From Bradyrhizobium sp. B097 (GTDB taxonomy: Bacteria; Pseudomonadota; Alphaproteobacteria; Rhizobiales; Xanthobacteraceae): DNA of 64,000 nt. The stretch lies in contig NZ_CP152412.1 in the NCBI RefSeq assembly GCF_038957035.1, positions 1,732,501-1,796,500 on the forward strand. The letters are read 5' to 3'. How positions within the stretch are numbered: position 1 is the first letter of the stretch; each line of letters starts with the position of its first letter. Made by a program: the position numbers and the translations under genes. The notes under the pieces were generated by a model that ran no database searches, had not been told where the DNA came from, and worked only from the letters and a program-made list of their open reading frames with translations. Positions 27,819 to 36,705 of this stretch are shown here, one piece after another.

Positions 27819-29552
27819 TCAGGCCGCGGAATCTTCCCTCGCGGTTGCCGTATCCTGCGTGGCGACACCAGCGTGTCTGCGGTCGAGCTCCTCGATCATG
27901 CCACGGGCGATCTCGCGCTCGCCCATGATCACGATGTCGGCCCCGAGGCCCTTCAGATGATCGACCTCGGCGTCGGAATGGGCGCGCGCGATGATCCGGA
28001 TATCGGCATTGGCCGCGCGGGCCTGCTCGACGATCTGTCCGGCCTCGAATGCCTCGGGAATGGCGATGACCAGCGATCGTGCGCCGGCCGGATTGGTCGC
28101 GCGCAGCACGCTCGCACGCGCGGCGTTGCCCATCAGGGCTTCGATGCCGCGCTGCCTGAGCCTTGCGACCATGTCGTCGGACGCCTCGACCGCGAGGAAC
28201 GGCGCGTTGCGCTGATGCAGGGCATCACCCACGATGCTGCCGACCCGGCCATAGCCGACCAGGATGGTGTGATCCTGCAAGTCGGTGATCGGGATCGGTT
28301 CAGCCGTTGCGACGGTTGGCGAGGAAGCCTTCGGCTTCTCGATCCGCAATGTCAGCCAGTCGACCACCGCGAACACCAGCGGGTTGAGCATGATCGAGAA
28401 GATCGCGCCCGCCAGGATCAGGTCGCGGCCGGCCTTCGGCAGCAGATTGAGCGCAACACCGAGTTCGGCCAGGATGAAGGAGAATTCGCCGATCTGGGCG
28501 AGGCTCGCCGAAATCATCAGGGCGGTCGCCATCGGGTGACGGAACAGCACGACGATCAGAAGCGCTGCGAGCGATTTGCCGACCACGATGACGAACAGCG
28601 TCGCGAGAAACGGCCAGGGTTCGCGCACCACGCTGAGCGGATCGAACAGCATGCCGACGGAGACGAAGAACAGCACCGCGAATGCGTCGCGCAGCGGCAG
28701 GGTCTCCTGGGCGGCGCGCTGGCTGAGCGGCGATTCCCGCAGCATCATCCCGGCAAAGAAGGCGCCGAGCGCCAGCGACACCCCGAACAGCTTGGTGGCG
28801 CCGAACGCGATGCAGAGCGCGATCGCGAGCACGGCCAGCCGGAACAGCTCGCGCGAGCCGGTGTGCGCGATGTAGTGCAGGGCCCACGGGATCAGCCGCC
28901 GTCCGACCACCAGCATCAGCGCGATGAACACGGCGATCTTGACCAGCGTCAGCACCAGCACGCCGGTCAGCCCAAGCCCGAAGCGGGTGGCGAGCGGATC
29001 GGAGGTGAGTGCCGCGCCATCGCCGCCCTGGAAGCTCGCCACCGCCGGGAACAGCACCAGCGCGAGCACCATGGCGAGGTCCTCGACGATCAGCCAGCCG
29101 ACCGCGATCTTGCCGCGTTCGGTGTCCATCAGGCGGCGCTCCTGCAACGCGCGCAACAGCACGACGGTACTTGCAACCGACAGCGCGAGCCCGAACACCA
29201 GGCCGGCGCCGACGGTCCAGCCCATCACCAGCGCGAGGCCGAGGCCTAATAGTGTGGCGACCGCAATCTGCGCGATGGCACCGGGCACCGCGATCGCGCG
29301 TACCGACAGCAGGTCGTTCAGCGAGAAATGCAGGCCGACGCCGAACATCAGGAGAATGATACCGAGCTCGGCGAGCTCGGTCGCGAGCGCCTGATCGGCG
29401 ACGAAGCCCGGCGTGAACGGACCCACGGCGACGCCCGCGATGAGATACCCGACCAGTGGCGGAACCCGAAAGCGCTGGGCGATGGTTCCGAAGACGAAGG
29501 CGAGTCCGAGGCCCACGACGATGGTCGCGATCAGAGGTGTGTCATGCGGCAT
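27819..29552 (-). CDS. ybaL: Monovalent cation:proton antiporter-2 family, YbaL/RosB-like
   Basis: A 577-residue CPA2 transporter closely resembling E. coli YbaL over its length. It starts at ATG 29552 (MPHDTPLIATIVVGLGLAFVF) as in that family; the longer frame adds an unsupported 36 residues. About twelve membrane helices include the region LIAGVAVGPFTPGFVADQ, then ELAELGIILLMFGVGLHFS and the SLAQIGEFSFILAELG helix. The C-terminal cytosolic part (about 410-540) is an RCK/TrkA-N domain starting HTILVGYGRVGSIVGDAL (GxGxxG). Likely role: K+/H+ exchange under pH or osmotic stress, gated by nucleotides. A small protein gene lies just upstream. Confidence 0.93.
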   Translation of the reverse strand: MPHDTPLIATIVVGLGLAFVFGTIAQRFRVPPLVGYLIAGVAVGPFTPGFVADQALATELAELGIILLMFGVGLHFSLNDLLSVRAIAVPGAIAQIAVATLLGLGLALVMGWTVGAGLVFGLALSVASTVVLLRALQERRLMDTERGKIAVGWLIVEDLAMVLALVLFPAVASFQGGDGAALTSDPLATRFGLGLTGVLVLTLVKIAVFIALMLVVGRRLIPWALHYIAHTGSRELFRLAVLAIALCIAFGATKLFGVSLALGAFFAGMMLRESPLSQRAAQETLPLRDAFAVLFFVSVGMLFDPLSVVREPWPFLATLFVIVVGKSLAALLIVVLFRHPMATALMISASLAQIGEFSFILAELGVALNLLPKAGRDLILAGAIFSIMLNPLVFAVVDWLTLRIEKPKASSPTVATAEPIPITDLQDHTILVGYGRVGSIVGDALHQRNAPFLAVEASDDMVARLRQRGIEALMGNAARASVLRATNPAGARSLVIAIPEAFEAGQIVEQARAANADIRIIARAHSDAEVDHLKGLGADIVIMGEREIARGMIEELDRRHAGVATQDTATAREDSAA

Positions 29553-29632
29553 TTCGCCTTGTCGCACAGCATGGTTGGCGGTGCACCGCGACCATTTGAG
29601 GCGCGGCATTCCGCGCACAAACTGTGATCTAT

Positions 29633-29659
29633 TGCTCACGGCGTGAGCATATGATCTCA
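29633..29659. promoter_or_regulatory. Putative SorC-family operator upstream of the HAD gene
   Basis: A perfect inverted repeat TGCTCAC-GGC-GTGAGCA (29633-29649) runs into TGAGCATATG (29644-29653). The latter matches half of the palindrome seen twice upstream of smoE (31583-31615), suggesting one regulator controls both transcripts. It ends 7 bp before the HAD start codon. Confidence 0.6.
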
Positions 29660-29666
29660 TGCCGGG

Positions 29667-30332
29667 ATGGATCCGCGGCTGCCCAAGACCGATCTGGTCA
29701 TCTTCGACTGCGACGGCGTGCTCGTCGACAGCGAGGAGTTGAGCTGCCGCTGCCTCGCCGAGGCGATGGTGAAGGCCGGCATCGAGATGAGCACCGAGCG
29801 GGCGCTCGAACTCTTCCTCGGGCGCAGCACCACGGCCCTGGTCGCGTATTGCCGGGACGTGGGCAAGCCGTTGCCTGCGACGTTCCTGCCCGAATTGGCG
29901 CAGCAGGTGCGCGAGACCTTCCGCTCGCAGCTCAAGCCGATTGCGGGCATCGCCGCCGTGCTCGCGGAATTGCAGCTGCCGTATTGCGTCGCCTCATCGA
30001 GCGATCTTGAGCGGGTGAAGTATTCGCTGGAGCTGACCGGTCTTGCGTCGAGCTTCGGGCCACGGCTCTACACCGCGCAGATGGTCGAGCACGGCAAGCC
30101 GGCGCCGGACCTCTTCCTGCTTGCCGCCGGCAAAATGGGAGCCGAGCCGCGCCGCACGCTTGTCATCGAGGACAGCGTCAGCGGGGTGACGGCGGCGAGG
30201 GCCGCGGGCATGAAAGTGTGGGGATTTGTCGGCGGCTCCCACTATCGGCTGGCGGACGGCAGTGCTCTGCTGAAGCAGGCCGGGGCGGATCGAATCTTCG
30301 CCGCGATGACGGATTTCTGGAACGAAGGCTGA
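29667..30332 (+). CDS. HAD-superfamily phosphatase (beta-phosphoglucomutase-like)
   Basis: A 221-residue HAD subfamily IA hydrolase. Motif I is FDCDGVLVDSE (nucleophile Asp plus +2 Asp), motif II CVASSSDLERV, motif III Lys in VEHGKPAPDLFL and motif IV VIEDSVSGVTAA, all intact. It is the first gene of the polyol catabolic block and overlies an operator-like palindrome, so it is probably a sugar- or polyol-phosphate phosphatase that clears phosphorylated by-products. The regulator gene follows 9 bp later. Enzyme specificity cannot be read from sequence. Confidence 0.9.
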   Translation: MDPRLPKTDLVIFDCDGVLVDSEELSCRCLAEAMVKAGIEMSTERALELFLGRSTTALVAYCRDVGKPLPATFLPELAQQVRETFRSQLKPIAGIAAVLAELQLPYCVASSSDLERVKYSLELTGLASSFGPRLYTAQMVEHGKPAPDLFLLAAGKMGAEPRRTLVIEDSVSGVTAARAAGMKVWGFVGGSHYRLADGSALLKQAGADRIFAAMTDFWNEG

Positions 30333-30341
30333 CGCAAGATC

Positions 30342-31295
30342 ATGGCTGCGCCCGACAACGAAAAGTCTCGCCTCGACGATGCGGCGCGCGCCGGCTGGCT
30401 GTATTTCATCGCGGGCCACACCCAGGACGAAATTGCGAAGATGCTGCAGGTGTCGCGGGCCTCGGCGCAGCGCCTGGTGTCGCTGTGTCTTGCCGAGCGG
30501 CTGATCACGTTTCGCCTCGAGCACCCCATTGCGGCCTGCATGGAACTGGCATCGCGGCTGAAGGAGCGGTTCGATCTGGTGCATTGCGACGTCGTGCCAT
30601 CGGATCCGGCGGCGCCGCTGTCGAATGCCGGGATCGCTGAACGCAGCGCCAATCTGCTGGAGCTGACGCTGCGCTCGGAGACGCCTGTCATCGTGGCGCT
30701 CGGCACCGGCCGCGCGGTGCGTGCCGCGGTCGAGCGGGTCTCGCCGATCGAGCGGCCCGATCATCAGATCGTCTCGCTGGTCGGCAACATCTCCGCCGAC
30801 GGCTCGGCGAGCTTCTACGACACGGTCGGACGGCTCGCCGACCGCACCGGTGCGCGGCATTACCCGATGCCGCTGCCGTTCCTGATGTCGAGCGAGGACG
30901 AGCGCAACCGCATGATTCGCATCGACCCGATCGCGCGGGTGAGGGCGGTCGCCGCCAAGGCCGATCTGCGCCTGATCGGCATCGGCCAGATGGACCAGAA
31001 GGCCCAGGTCCATGTCGACGGCTTCGTCACCCGCGAAGAGCTCTTGGAGATGATGCGGCTCGGTGCGGTCGGCGAGGTGACGGGCTGGGCCTATGATGCC
31101 AAGGGCCGCCTGATCAAGGGTGGCACCAACAAGCGGCTGACCAGCATTCCGCCGCAGATCCCCGCGGTATCGACCACGATCGCGGCGGCCGTCGGCGCTG
31201 CCAAGGTGCCTTCGATCAAGGCCGCGCTGGCGGGCCGGGTGATCAACGGCCTCATCACCGATGAGGCCACCGCACGCGCGGTGCTGGATCGCTAG
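30342..31295 (+). CDS. SorC-family sugar-binding transcriptional regulator
   Basis: The 317-residue regulator has an N-terminal HTH (residues 17-50; GHTQDEIAKMLQVSRASAQRLV) and a C-terminal SorC/DeoR-type sugar-phosphate-binding domain (ALGTGRAVRAAVE, DGSASFYDTVGRLADRTGARHYPMPLP, KADLRLIGIGQMD, GAVGEVTGWAYD). It probably represses the polyol uptake genes that follow and its own transcript, with induction by a sugar phosphate. Palindromic TGAGCATATGCTCA-like sites lie before the HAD gene and before smoE. It resembles SmoC of the Rhodobacter sorbitol operon in context. Confidence 0.9.
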   Translation: MAAPDNEKSRLDDAARAGWLYFIAGHTQDEIAKMLQVSRASAQRLVSLCLAERLITFRLEHPIAACMELASRLKERFDLVHCDVVPSDPAAPLSNAGIAERSANLLELTLRSETPVIVALGTGRAVRAAVERVSPIERPDHQIVSLVGNISADGSASFYDTVGRLADRTGARHYPMPLPFLMSSEDERNRMIRIDPIARVRAVAAKADLRLIGIGQMDQKAQVHVDGFVTREELLEMMRLGAVGEVTGWAYDAKGRLIKGGTNKRLTSIPPQIPAVSTTIAAAVGAAKVPSIKAALAGRVINGLITDEATARAVLDR

Positions 31296-31315
31296 AAGTC
31301 ACGAATTGGGTGCGC

Positions 31316-31440
31316 TCCCTCTCCCGCTTGCGGGGGAGGGTTGGGGTGGGGGTCTATCCTCGAGTCGTATTGCGGAGAGAACCCCCACCCGGATTGCATC
31401 TTCGATGCAATCCGACCTCCCCGCAAGCGGGAGAGGTGAA
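31316..31440. repeat. Dispersed palindromic repeat, family A (copy 2)
   Basis: An 18-bp exact inverted repeat (CCTCTCCCGCTTGCGGGG at 31318-31335, complement at 31419-31436) encloses GGTTGGGGTGGGGGT...ACCCCCACCC and a small GATTGCATC-TTC-GATGCAATC hairpin. The transcript could fold into a long cruciform-like structure, which may terminate the regulator transcript before the smoE promoter. Confidence 0.85.
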
Positions 31441-31560
31441 CCTTCGATGCCGCTCCAGCTCAATCAAATTCGCCGTCAGCCGCTTCCGTTCGCCCCGCAG
31501 AACCTCCCTCCCAGGCTGTGGTGGAACCCGCAATCGCGCGGGACGGGGGCACCCGCGTGC

Positions 31561-31590
31561 TTGACAAATTTTGACGACGGGATGAACATA
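31561..31590 (+). promoter_or_regulatory. Candidate smoE promoter
   Basis: TTGACA (31561-31566) is followed after 18 bp by AACATA (31585-31590). The -10 element falls inside the first palindromic operator, as expected for a repressor that occludes RNA polymerase. The -10 match is weak. Confidence 0.45.
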
Positions 31591-31615
31591 CGCTCAACAC
31601 GTGGGCATATGCTCA
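31583..31615. promoter_or_regulatory. Tandem SorC-type operators upstream of smoE
   Basis: Two related palindromes, TGAACATACGCTCA (31583-31596) and TGGGCATATGCTCA (31602-31615), have starts 19 bp apart, about two helical turns. Both approximate TGAGCATATGCTCA. A third partial copy precedes the HAD gene. They are assigned to the neighbouring SorC-family regulator by proximity. Confidence 0.65.
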
Positions 31616-31637
31616 ACGTGACATAAGGGAGGTCACT

Positions 31638-32951
31638 GTGAAAAACGTCCTTTGCGCCGTTGCGGGCGCGGCTGCTCTTTTGATCTCTGCCCCCTCGATC
31701 GCCCAGACCACGTTGACGGTGGCGACCGTCAACAACAGCGACATGATCCGCATGCAGGGGCTCACCAGCGAATTCACCGCGAAGAACCCCGACATAACAG
31801 TCAAATGGGTGACGCTCGAGGAGAACGTGCTGCGCCAGCGCGTGACCACCGACATCGCCACCAAGGGCGGCCAGTTCGACGTGCTCACCATCGGCACCTA
31901 CGAGGTGCCGATCTGGGCCAAGAAGAGCTGGCTGGTGCCGCTCGACAAGCTCGGCGCCGATTACGACGTCGGCGACCTGCTGCCGAAGATCAAGGATGCG
32001 GTCTCGGTCGACGGCAAGCTCTATGCCGCGCCGTTCTACGGCGAGAGCTCGATGGTGATGTATCGCACCGACCTGTTCGACAAGGCCGGCTTGAAGATGC
32101 CGGAAAGCCCGACCTGGGACTTCGTGGTCGATGCCGCCAAGAAGCTGACCGACAAGGCCGGCGGGGTCTACGGCATCTGTCTGCGCGGCAAGGCCGGCTG
32201 GGGCGAGAACATGGCGTTCCTGACCGCGATGTCCAACTCGTTCGGCGCGCGCTGGTTCGACGAGAAGTGGGAGCCGCAGTTCAATTCGCCGGAATGGAAG
32301 AAGACGCTGACGACCTATGTCGATCTGATGAAGCAGGCCGGACCTCCCGGCGCCTCGTCCAACGGCTTCAACGAGAACCTCGCGCTGTTCAGCGCCGGCA
32401 AATGCGCGATGTGGATCGACGCCACGGTGGCGGCGTCCATGGTGACCAACCCGAAGGATTCCAAGGTCGCCGACAAGGTCGGCTTCGCGCTGGCCCCGAA
32501 CACCGGGCTCGGCAAGAACGCCAACTGGCTGTGGGCATGGAGCCTCGCGATCCCCGCCGGCTCGAAGAAAGTCGAGGCGGCCGAGAAGTTCATCGCCTGG
32601 GCGACCAGCAAGGATTACACCAAGCTCGTCGCGTCGAAGGAAGGCTGGTCCAACGTGCCGCCCGGCACGCGCACCTCGCTGTACAAGAACCCCGACTATC
32701 TGAAGGTCGCGCCCTTCGCCAAGTTGACGCTGGCCTCGATCGATGCCGCCGATCCGAACAAGCCGACGGTGAAGCCGGTGCCTTACGTGGGCGTGCAGTA
32801 TGCGGCGATCCCTGAATTCCAGGGCATCGGCACCCAGGTCGGCCAGCAGTTCTCGGCCGCGTTGTCCGGCTCGACCACCGTCGATGCGGCGCTCACCGCC
32901 GCGCAGTCCGTGACCGAGCGCGAGATGAAGCGCGCGGGCTACATCAAATAA
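31638..32951 (+). CDS. smoE: Polyol (sorbitol/mannitol-type) ABC substrate-binding protein
   Basis: A 437-residue periplasmic family 1 solute-binding protein. Signal peptide: MKNVLCAVAGAAALLISAPSIAQ, cleaved before TTLTV. Features such as DVLTIGTYEVPIWAKKSWLVPLD, YAAPFYGESSMVMYRTDLF, GICLRGKAGWGENMAF and WSNVPPGTRTSLY are typical of SmoE/MtlE receptors. GTG 31638 has AAGGGAGG upstream. It is followed by a hairpin and then the permease genes, so receptor mRNA is probably made in excess. Substrate is a sugar alcohol, but sorbitol, mannitol and arabitol cannot be distinguished. Confidence 0.92.
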   Translation: MKNVLCAVAGAAALLISAPSIAQTTLTVATVNNSDMIRMQGLTSEFTAKNPDITVKWVTLEENVLRQRVTTDIATKGGQFDVLTIGTYEVPIWAKKSWLVPLDKLGADYDVGDLLPKIKDAVSVDGKLYAAPFYGESSMVMYRTDLFDKAGLKMPESPTWDFVVDAAKKLTDKAGGVYGICLRGKAGWGENMAFLTAMSNSFGARWFDEKWEPQFNSPEWKKTLTTYVDLMKQAGPPGASSNGFNENLALFSAGKCAMWIDATVAASMVTNPKDSKVADKVGFALAPNTGLGKNANWLWAWSLAIPAGSKKVEAAEKFIAWATSKDYTKLVASKEGWSNVPPGTRTSLYKNPDYLKVAPFAKLTLASIDAADPNKPTVKPVPYVGVQYAAIPEFQGIGTQVGQQFSAALSGSTTVDAALTAAQSVTEREMKRAGYIK

Positions 32952-33029
32952 GCCACGCCCAGACAAAGCCAGGGCGCAGCACGCGCCTTGGCCGCCCGAC
33001 CAGCTTAGACCTCCCGAGCTGGGTTACTT

Positions 33030-33061
33030 GCGACCATCCTGTCCCGCAGCGGGATGGTCGC
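33030..33061 (+). terminator. Intercistronic hairpin between smoE and smoF
   Basis: The 10-bp inverted repeat GCGACCATCC / GGATGGTCGC encloses a 12-nt loop and is followed by TCCTTTCCTT. It likely acts as a partial terminator or mRNA 3' stabiliser that keeps binding-protein levels above permease levels, a common arrangement in sugar ABC operons. Confidence 0.65.
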
Positions 33062-33086
33062 TCCTTTCCTTAACAAGGAGGCGGGG

Positions 33087-33959
33087 ATGGCGACCCAGCA
33101 GACCCAACTGCTCGCACGCACGCTGCTCACGCCCGCCGTGGCGCTGCTGTTCATCTGGATGATCGTGCCGCTGGCGCTCACGATCTACTTCGCGACCCTG
33201 CACTACAATCTGCTCGATCCCGGCTCCGAATCCTTCGTCGGCCTGGAAAATTTCCGCTACTTCCTCACCGATCCGGCCTTCCTCGCCTCGCTGCAGAACA
33301 CGCTGGTGCTGGTCGGCTCGGTGCTCGCGATCACGATCATCCTCGGCGTGCCGCTGGCGCTGCTGCTCGACCAGCAGGTGGTCGGGCTCTCCATCGTCCG
33401 CTTGATGGTGATCGCGCCGTTCTTCGTGATGCCGACGGTGAGCGCGCTGGTCTGGAAGAACCTGTTGATGCATCCGGTGTCGGGCCTGTTCGCCTGGATC
33501 GCGCATCTGTTGGGGCTGCCGGCGATCGACTGGTTCAACGATGTGCCGCTGTTCTCGGTGATCCTGATCATCTCCTGGCAGTGGCTGCCGTTCGCGACCC
33601 TGATCCTGCTCACCGCGCTGCAATCGCTCGACGAGGAGCAGAAGGAAGCGGCAGAGATGGACGGCGCGAGTGCGATCTCGACCTTCATCTACATCACGCT
33701 GCCGCATTTGGCGCGCCCGATCACGGTGGTGATCCTGATCGAGACCATCTTCCTGCTCACGGTGTTCGCCGAGATCTTCGTCACCACCGGCGGCGGCCCC
33801 GGCCTGCAGACCACCAACATCGCCTTCCTGATCTATTCGCAGGCACTGATCCAGTACGACGTCGGCAGCGCTTCGGCGGGCGGCCTGGTCGCGGTGGTGC
33901 TCGCCAACATCGTCGCGTTCTTCCTCGTTCGCATCGTCGGCCGGAATCTGGAGGCGTAA
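33087..33959 (+). CDS. smoF: Polyol ABC transporter permease 1
   Basis: A 290-residue MalF-type inner-membrane subunit with six predicted helices. The EAA loop that docks the ATPase is EAAEMDGASAISTFIYITLPHL, and the N-terminus (LTPAVALLFIWMIVPLALTIYFATLHYN) is typical. ATG 33087 follows AAGGAGG, which rules out the longer frame. It pairs with the next gene and SmoK. Confidence 0.92.
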   Translation: MATQQTQLLARTLLTPAVALLFIWMIVPLALTIYFATLHYNLLDPGSESFVGLENFRYFLTDPAFLASLQNTLVLVGSVLAITIILGVPLALLLDQQVVGLSIVRLMVIAPFFVMPTVSALVWKNLLMHPVSGLFAWIAHLLGLPAIDWFNDVPLFSVILIISWQWLPFATLILLTALQSLDEEQKEAAEMDGASAISTFIYITLPHLARPITVVILIETIFLLTVFAEIFVTTGGGPGLQTTNIAFLIYSQALIQYDVGSASAGGLVAVVLANIVAFFLVRIVGRNLEA

Positions 33960-33963
33960 CGTC

Positions 33964-34794
33964 ATGGCGCGGATGGTCACGACACGAAACAAGGTGATCT
34001 CGACGGCGGCGGCCTGGCTGGTCGGCTTCCTGATCTTCTTCCCGATCCTCTGGATGGCGCTGGCGAGCTTCAAGACCGAGCTCGAAGCTTTCGCGATCCC
34101 GCCGTCGTTCCTGTTTTTCCACTGGACGACGGAGAACTATATCACGGTGCAGGAGCGCAGCGACTACCTCCACCATGCGCTCAACTCGATCATCATCGCC
34201 GGCGGCTCGACATTGATCGCAATGCTGATCGCAATTCCGGCGGCATGGTCGATGGCATTCTCGCCGACCAAGCGGACCAAGGACGTGCTGCTCTGGATGC
34301 TCTCCACCAAGATGATGCCGCCGGTCGGCGTGCTGGTGCCGATCTACCTGATCTATCGGAATTTCGGCCTGCTCGATACCCGAACTGGCCTGGTCTTCAT
34401 CCTGTGCCTCGGCAATCTGCCGATCGTGATCTGGATGCTGTTCACCTATTTCAAGGAGATCCCGAAGGACATTCTCGAGGCGGCGCGGATGGACGGCGCC
34501 ACGATCGGCCGCGAGCTGATCTATGTGCTGACGCCGATGGCGGTGCCGGGGCTCGCCTCGACCTTGCTGCTCAATCTGATCCTGGCGTGGAACGAGGCGT
34601 TCTGGACCCTCAATTTGTCGACGCTCGAGGCCGCGCCGCTCACCGTGTTCATCGCATCTTATTCCAGCCCGGAAGGCTTGTTCTGGGCGAAATTGTCGGC
34701 GGCGTCGACGCTCGCGATCGCGCCCATTCTCGTGCTCGGCTGGTTCAGTCAGCGGCAACTCGTCCGCGGCCTGACCTTCGGCGCGGTCAAGTAG
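33964..34794 (+). CDS. smoG: Polyol ABC transporter permease 2
   Basis: A 276-residue MalG-type permease with six helices. It contains the EAA loop [22 protein letters not shown] and the conserved start [23 protein letters not shown]. It begins four bases after the smoF stop, so translation is probably coupled. It forms the membrane channel with SmoF. Confidence 0.92.
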   Translation: MARMVTTRNKVISTAAAWLVGFLIFFPILWMALASFKTELEAFAIPPSFLFFHWTTENYITVQERSDYLHHALNSIIIAGGSTLIAMLIAIPAAWSMAFSPTKRTKDVLLWMLSTKMMPPVGVLVPIYLIYRNFGLLDTRTGLVFILCLGNLPIVIWMLFTYFKEIPKDILEAARMDGATIGRELIYVLTPMAVPGLASTLLLNLILAWNEAFWTLNLSTLEAAPLTVFIASYSSPEGLFWAKLSAASTLAIAPILVLGWFSQRQLVRGLTFGAVK

Positions 34795-34810
34795 CAGAAA
34801 GGCTTGTCCC

Positions 34811-35818
<1,008 letters not shown>

Positions 35819-35904
35819 GGCATGGATGGTCTCCGCAGTTGATCTCGCTCTGGCCGGGGCGGCACGCCCGCGAAAATACGGGCTCTAGGCAAAGGAAGAA
35901 GAAA

Positions 35905-36678
35905 ATGTATCTCGAGAAATTCAAGCTCGGCGGCAAGACCGCCATCATCACCGGTGCCGGCCAGGGCATCGGACTGGCCTGTGCCGAGGCGCTGGCGGAA
36001 GCCGGCGCCAAGGTCGTCATCGGCGATCGCGACGCCAAGGCGGCCCATGACGCGCAGGCGGCGCTGAAGGCCAAGGGCTTCGATGCCGATATCGCGCTGA
36101 TGGACGTGACGGATTCCGGGCGCGTGTCGGCGGTCGCCGACGAACTGGTTCGCAAGTACGGCAAGGTCGACATCCTCGTCAACAATGCCGGCATCGCGCG
36201 CAGCGAGACGCCGGCCGAGACCGTGACCGACGAGCACTGGCTCAACGTCATCGACGTCAATCTGAACGGCACTTTCTGGTGCTGTCGCGCCTTCGGCAAT
36301 CACATGCTGAAGGCGAAGTCCGGCACCATCGTCAATGTCGGCTCGATGTCCGGCTTCATCGTCAACAAGCCGCAGGAGCAGTGCTTCTACAATGCGTCGA
36401 AGGCCGCGGTGCATCATTTGACCAAATCGCTCGCCGCCGAATGGGGCGCGCGCGGGGTCCGCGTCAACGCCGTGGCGCCGACCTATATCGAGACCCCGCT
36501 GAACGCCTTCGTAAAGAACAGCCCCCGCATGTACGACGCCTGGATCGGTGGAACCCCGATGGCGCGGATGGGGCAGGTCGACGAGATCGCTTCCGTGGTG
36601 CTGTTCCTGGCCTCCGAGGCGGCGAGCCTGATGACCGGAAGCATCGTTCTGGTCGATGGCGGCTACACTTGCTGGTAG
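35905..36678 (+). CDS. SDR polyol dehydrogenase (mannitol/arabinitol 2-dehydrogenase-like)
   Basis: A 257-residue classical SDR with TGAGQGIG, NNAG, Ser in VGSMSG and YNASK all intact. The stretch NKPQEQCFYNASKAAVHHLTKSLAAEWGARGVRVN and the terminal VDGGYTCW resemble polyol 2-dehydrogenases of the mannitol/D-arabinitol group rather than SmoS of Rhodobacter. It would oxidise the imported polyol to a ketose with NAD(P)+. ATG 35905 is chosen for the AAAGGAAGAAG just upstream; the longer frame is unsupported. The two kinases that follow would phosphorylate the ketose. Confidence 0.88.
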   Translation: MYLEKFKLGGKTAIITGAGQGIGLACAEALAEAGAKVVIGDRDAKAAHDAQAALKAKGFDADIALMDVTDSGRVSAVADELVRKYGKVDILVNNAGIARSETPAETVTDEHWLNVIDVNLNGTFWCCRAFGNHMLKAKSGTIVNVGSMSGFIVNKPQEQCFYNASKAAVHHLTKSLAAEWGARGVRVNAVAPTYIETPLNAFVKNSPRMYDAWIGGTPMARMGQVDEIASVVLFLASEAASLMTGSIVLVDGGYTCW

Positions 36679-36705
36679 GATCGCGCCGGAAATAACGGAG
36701 CGGCC

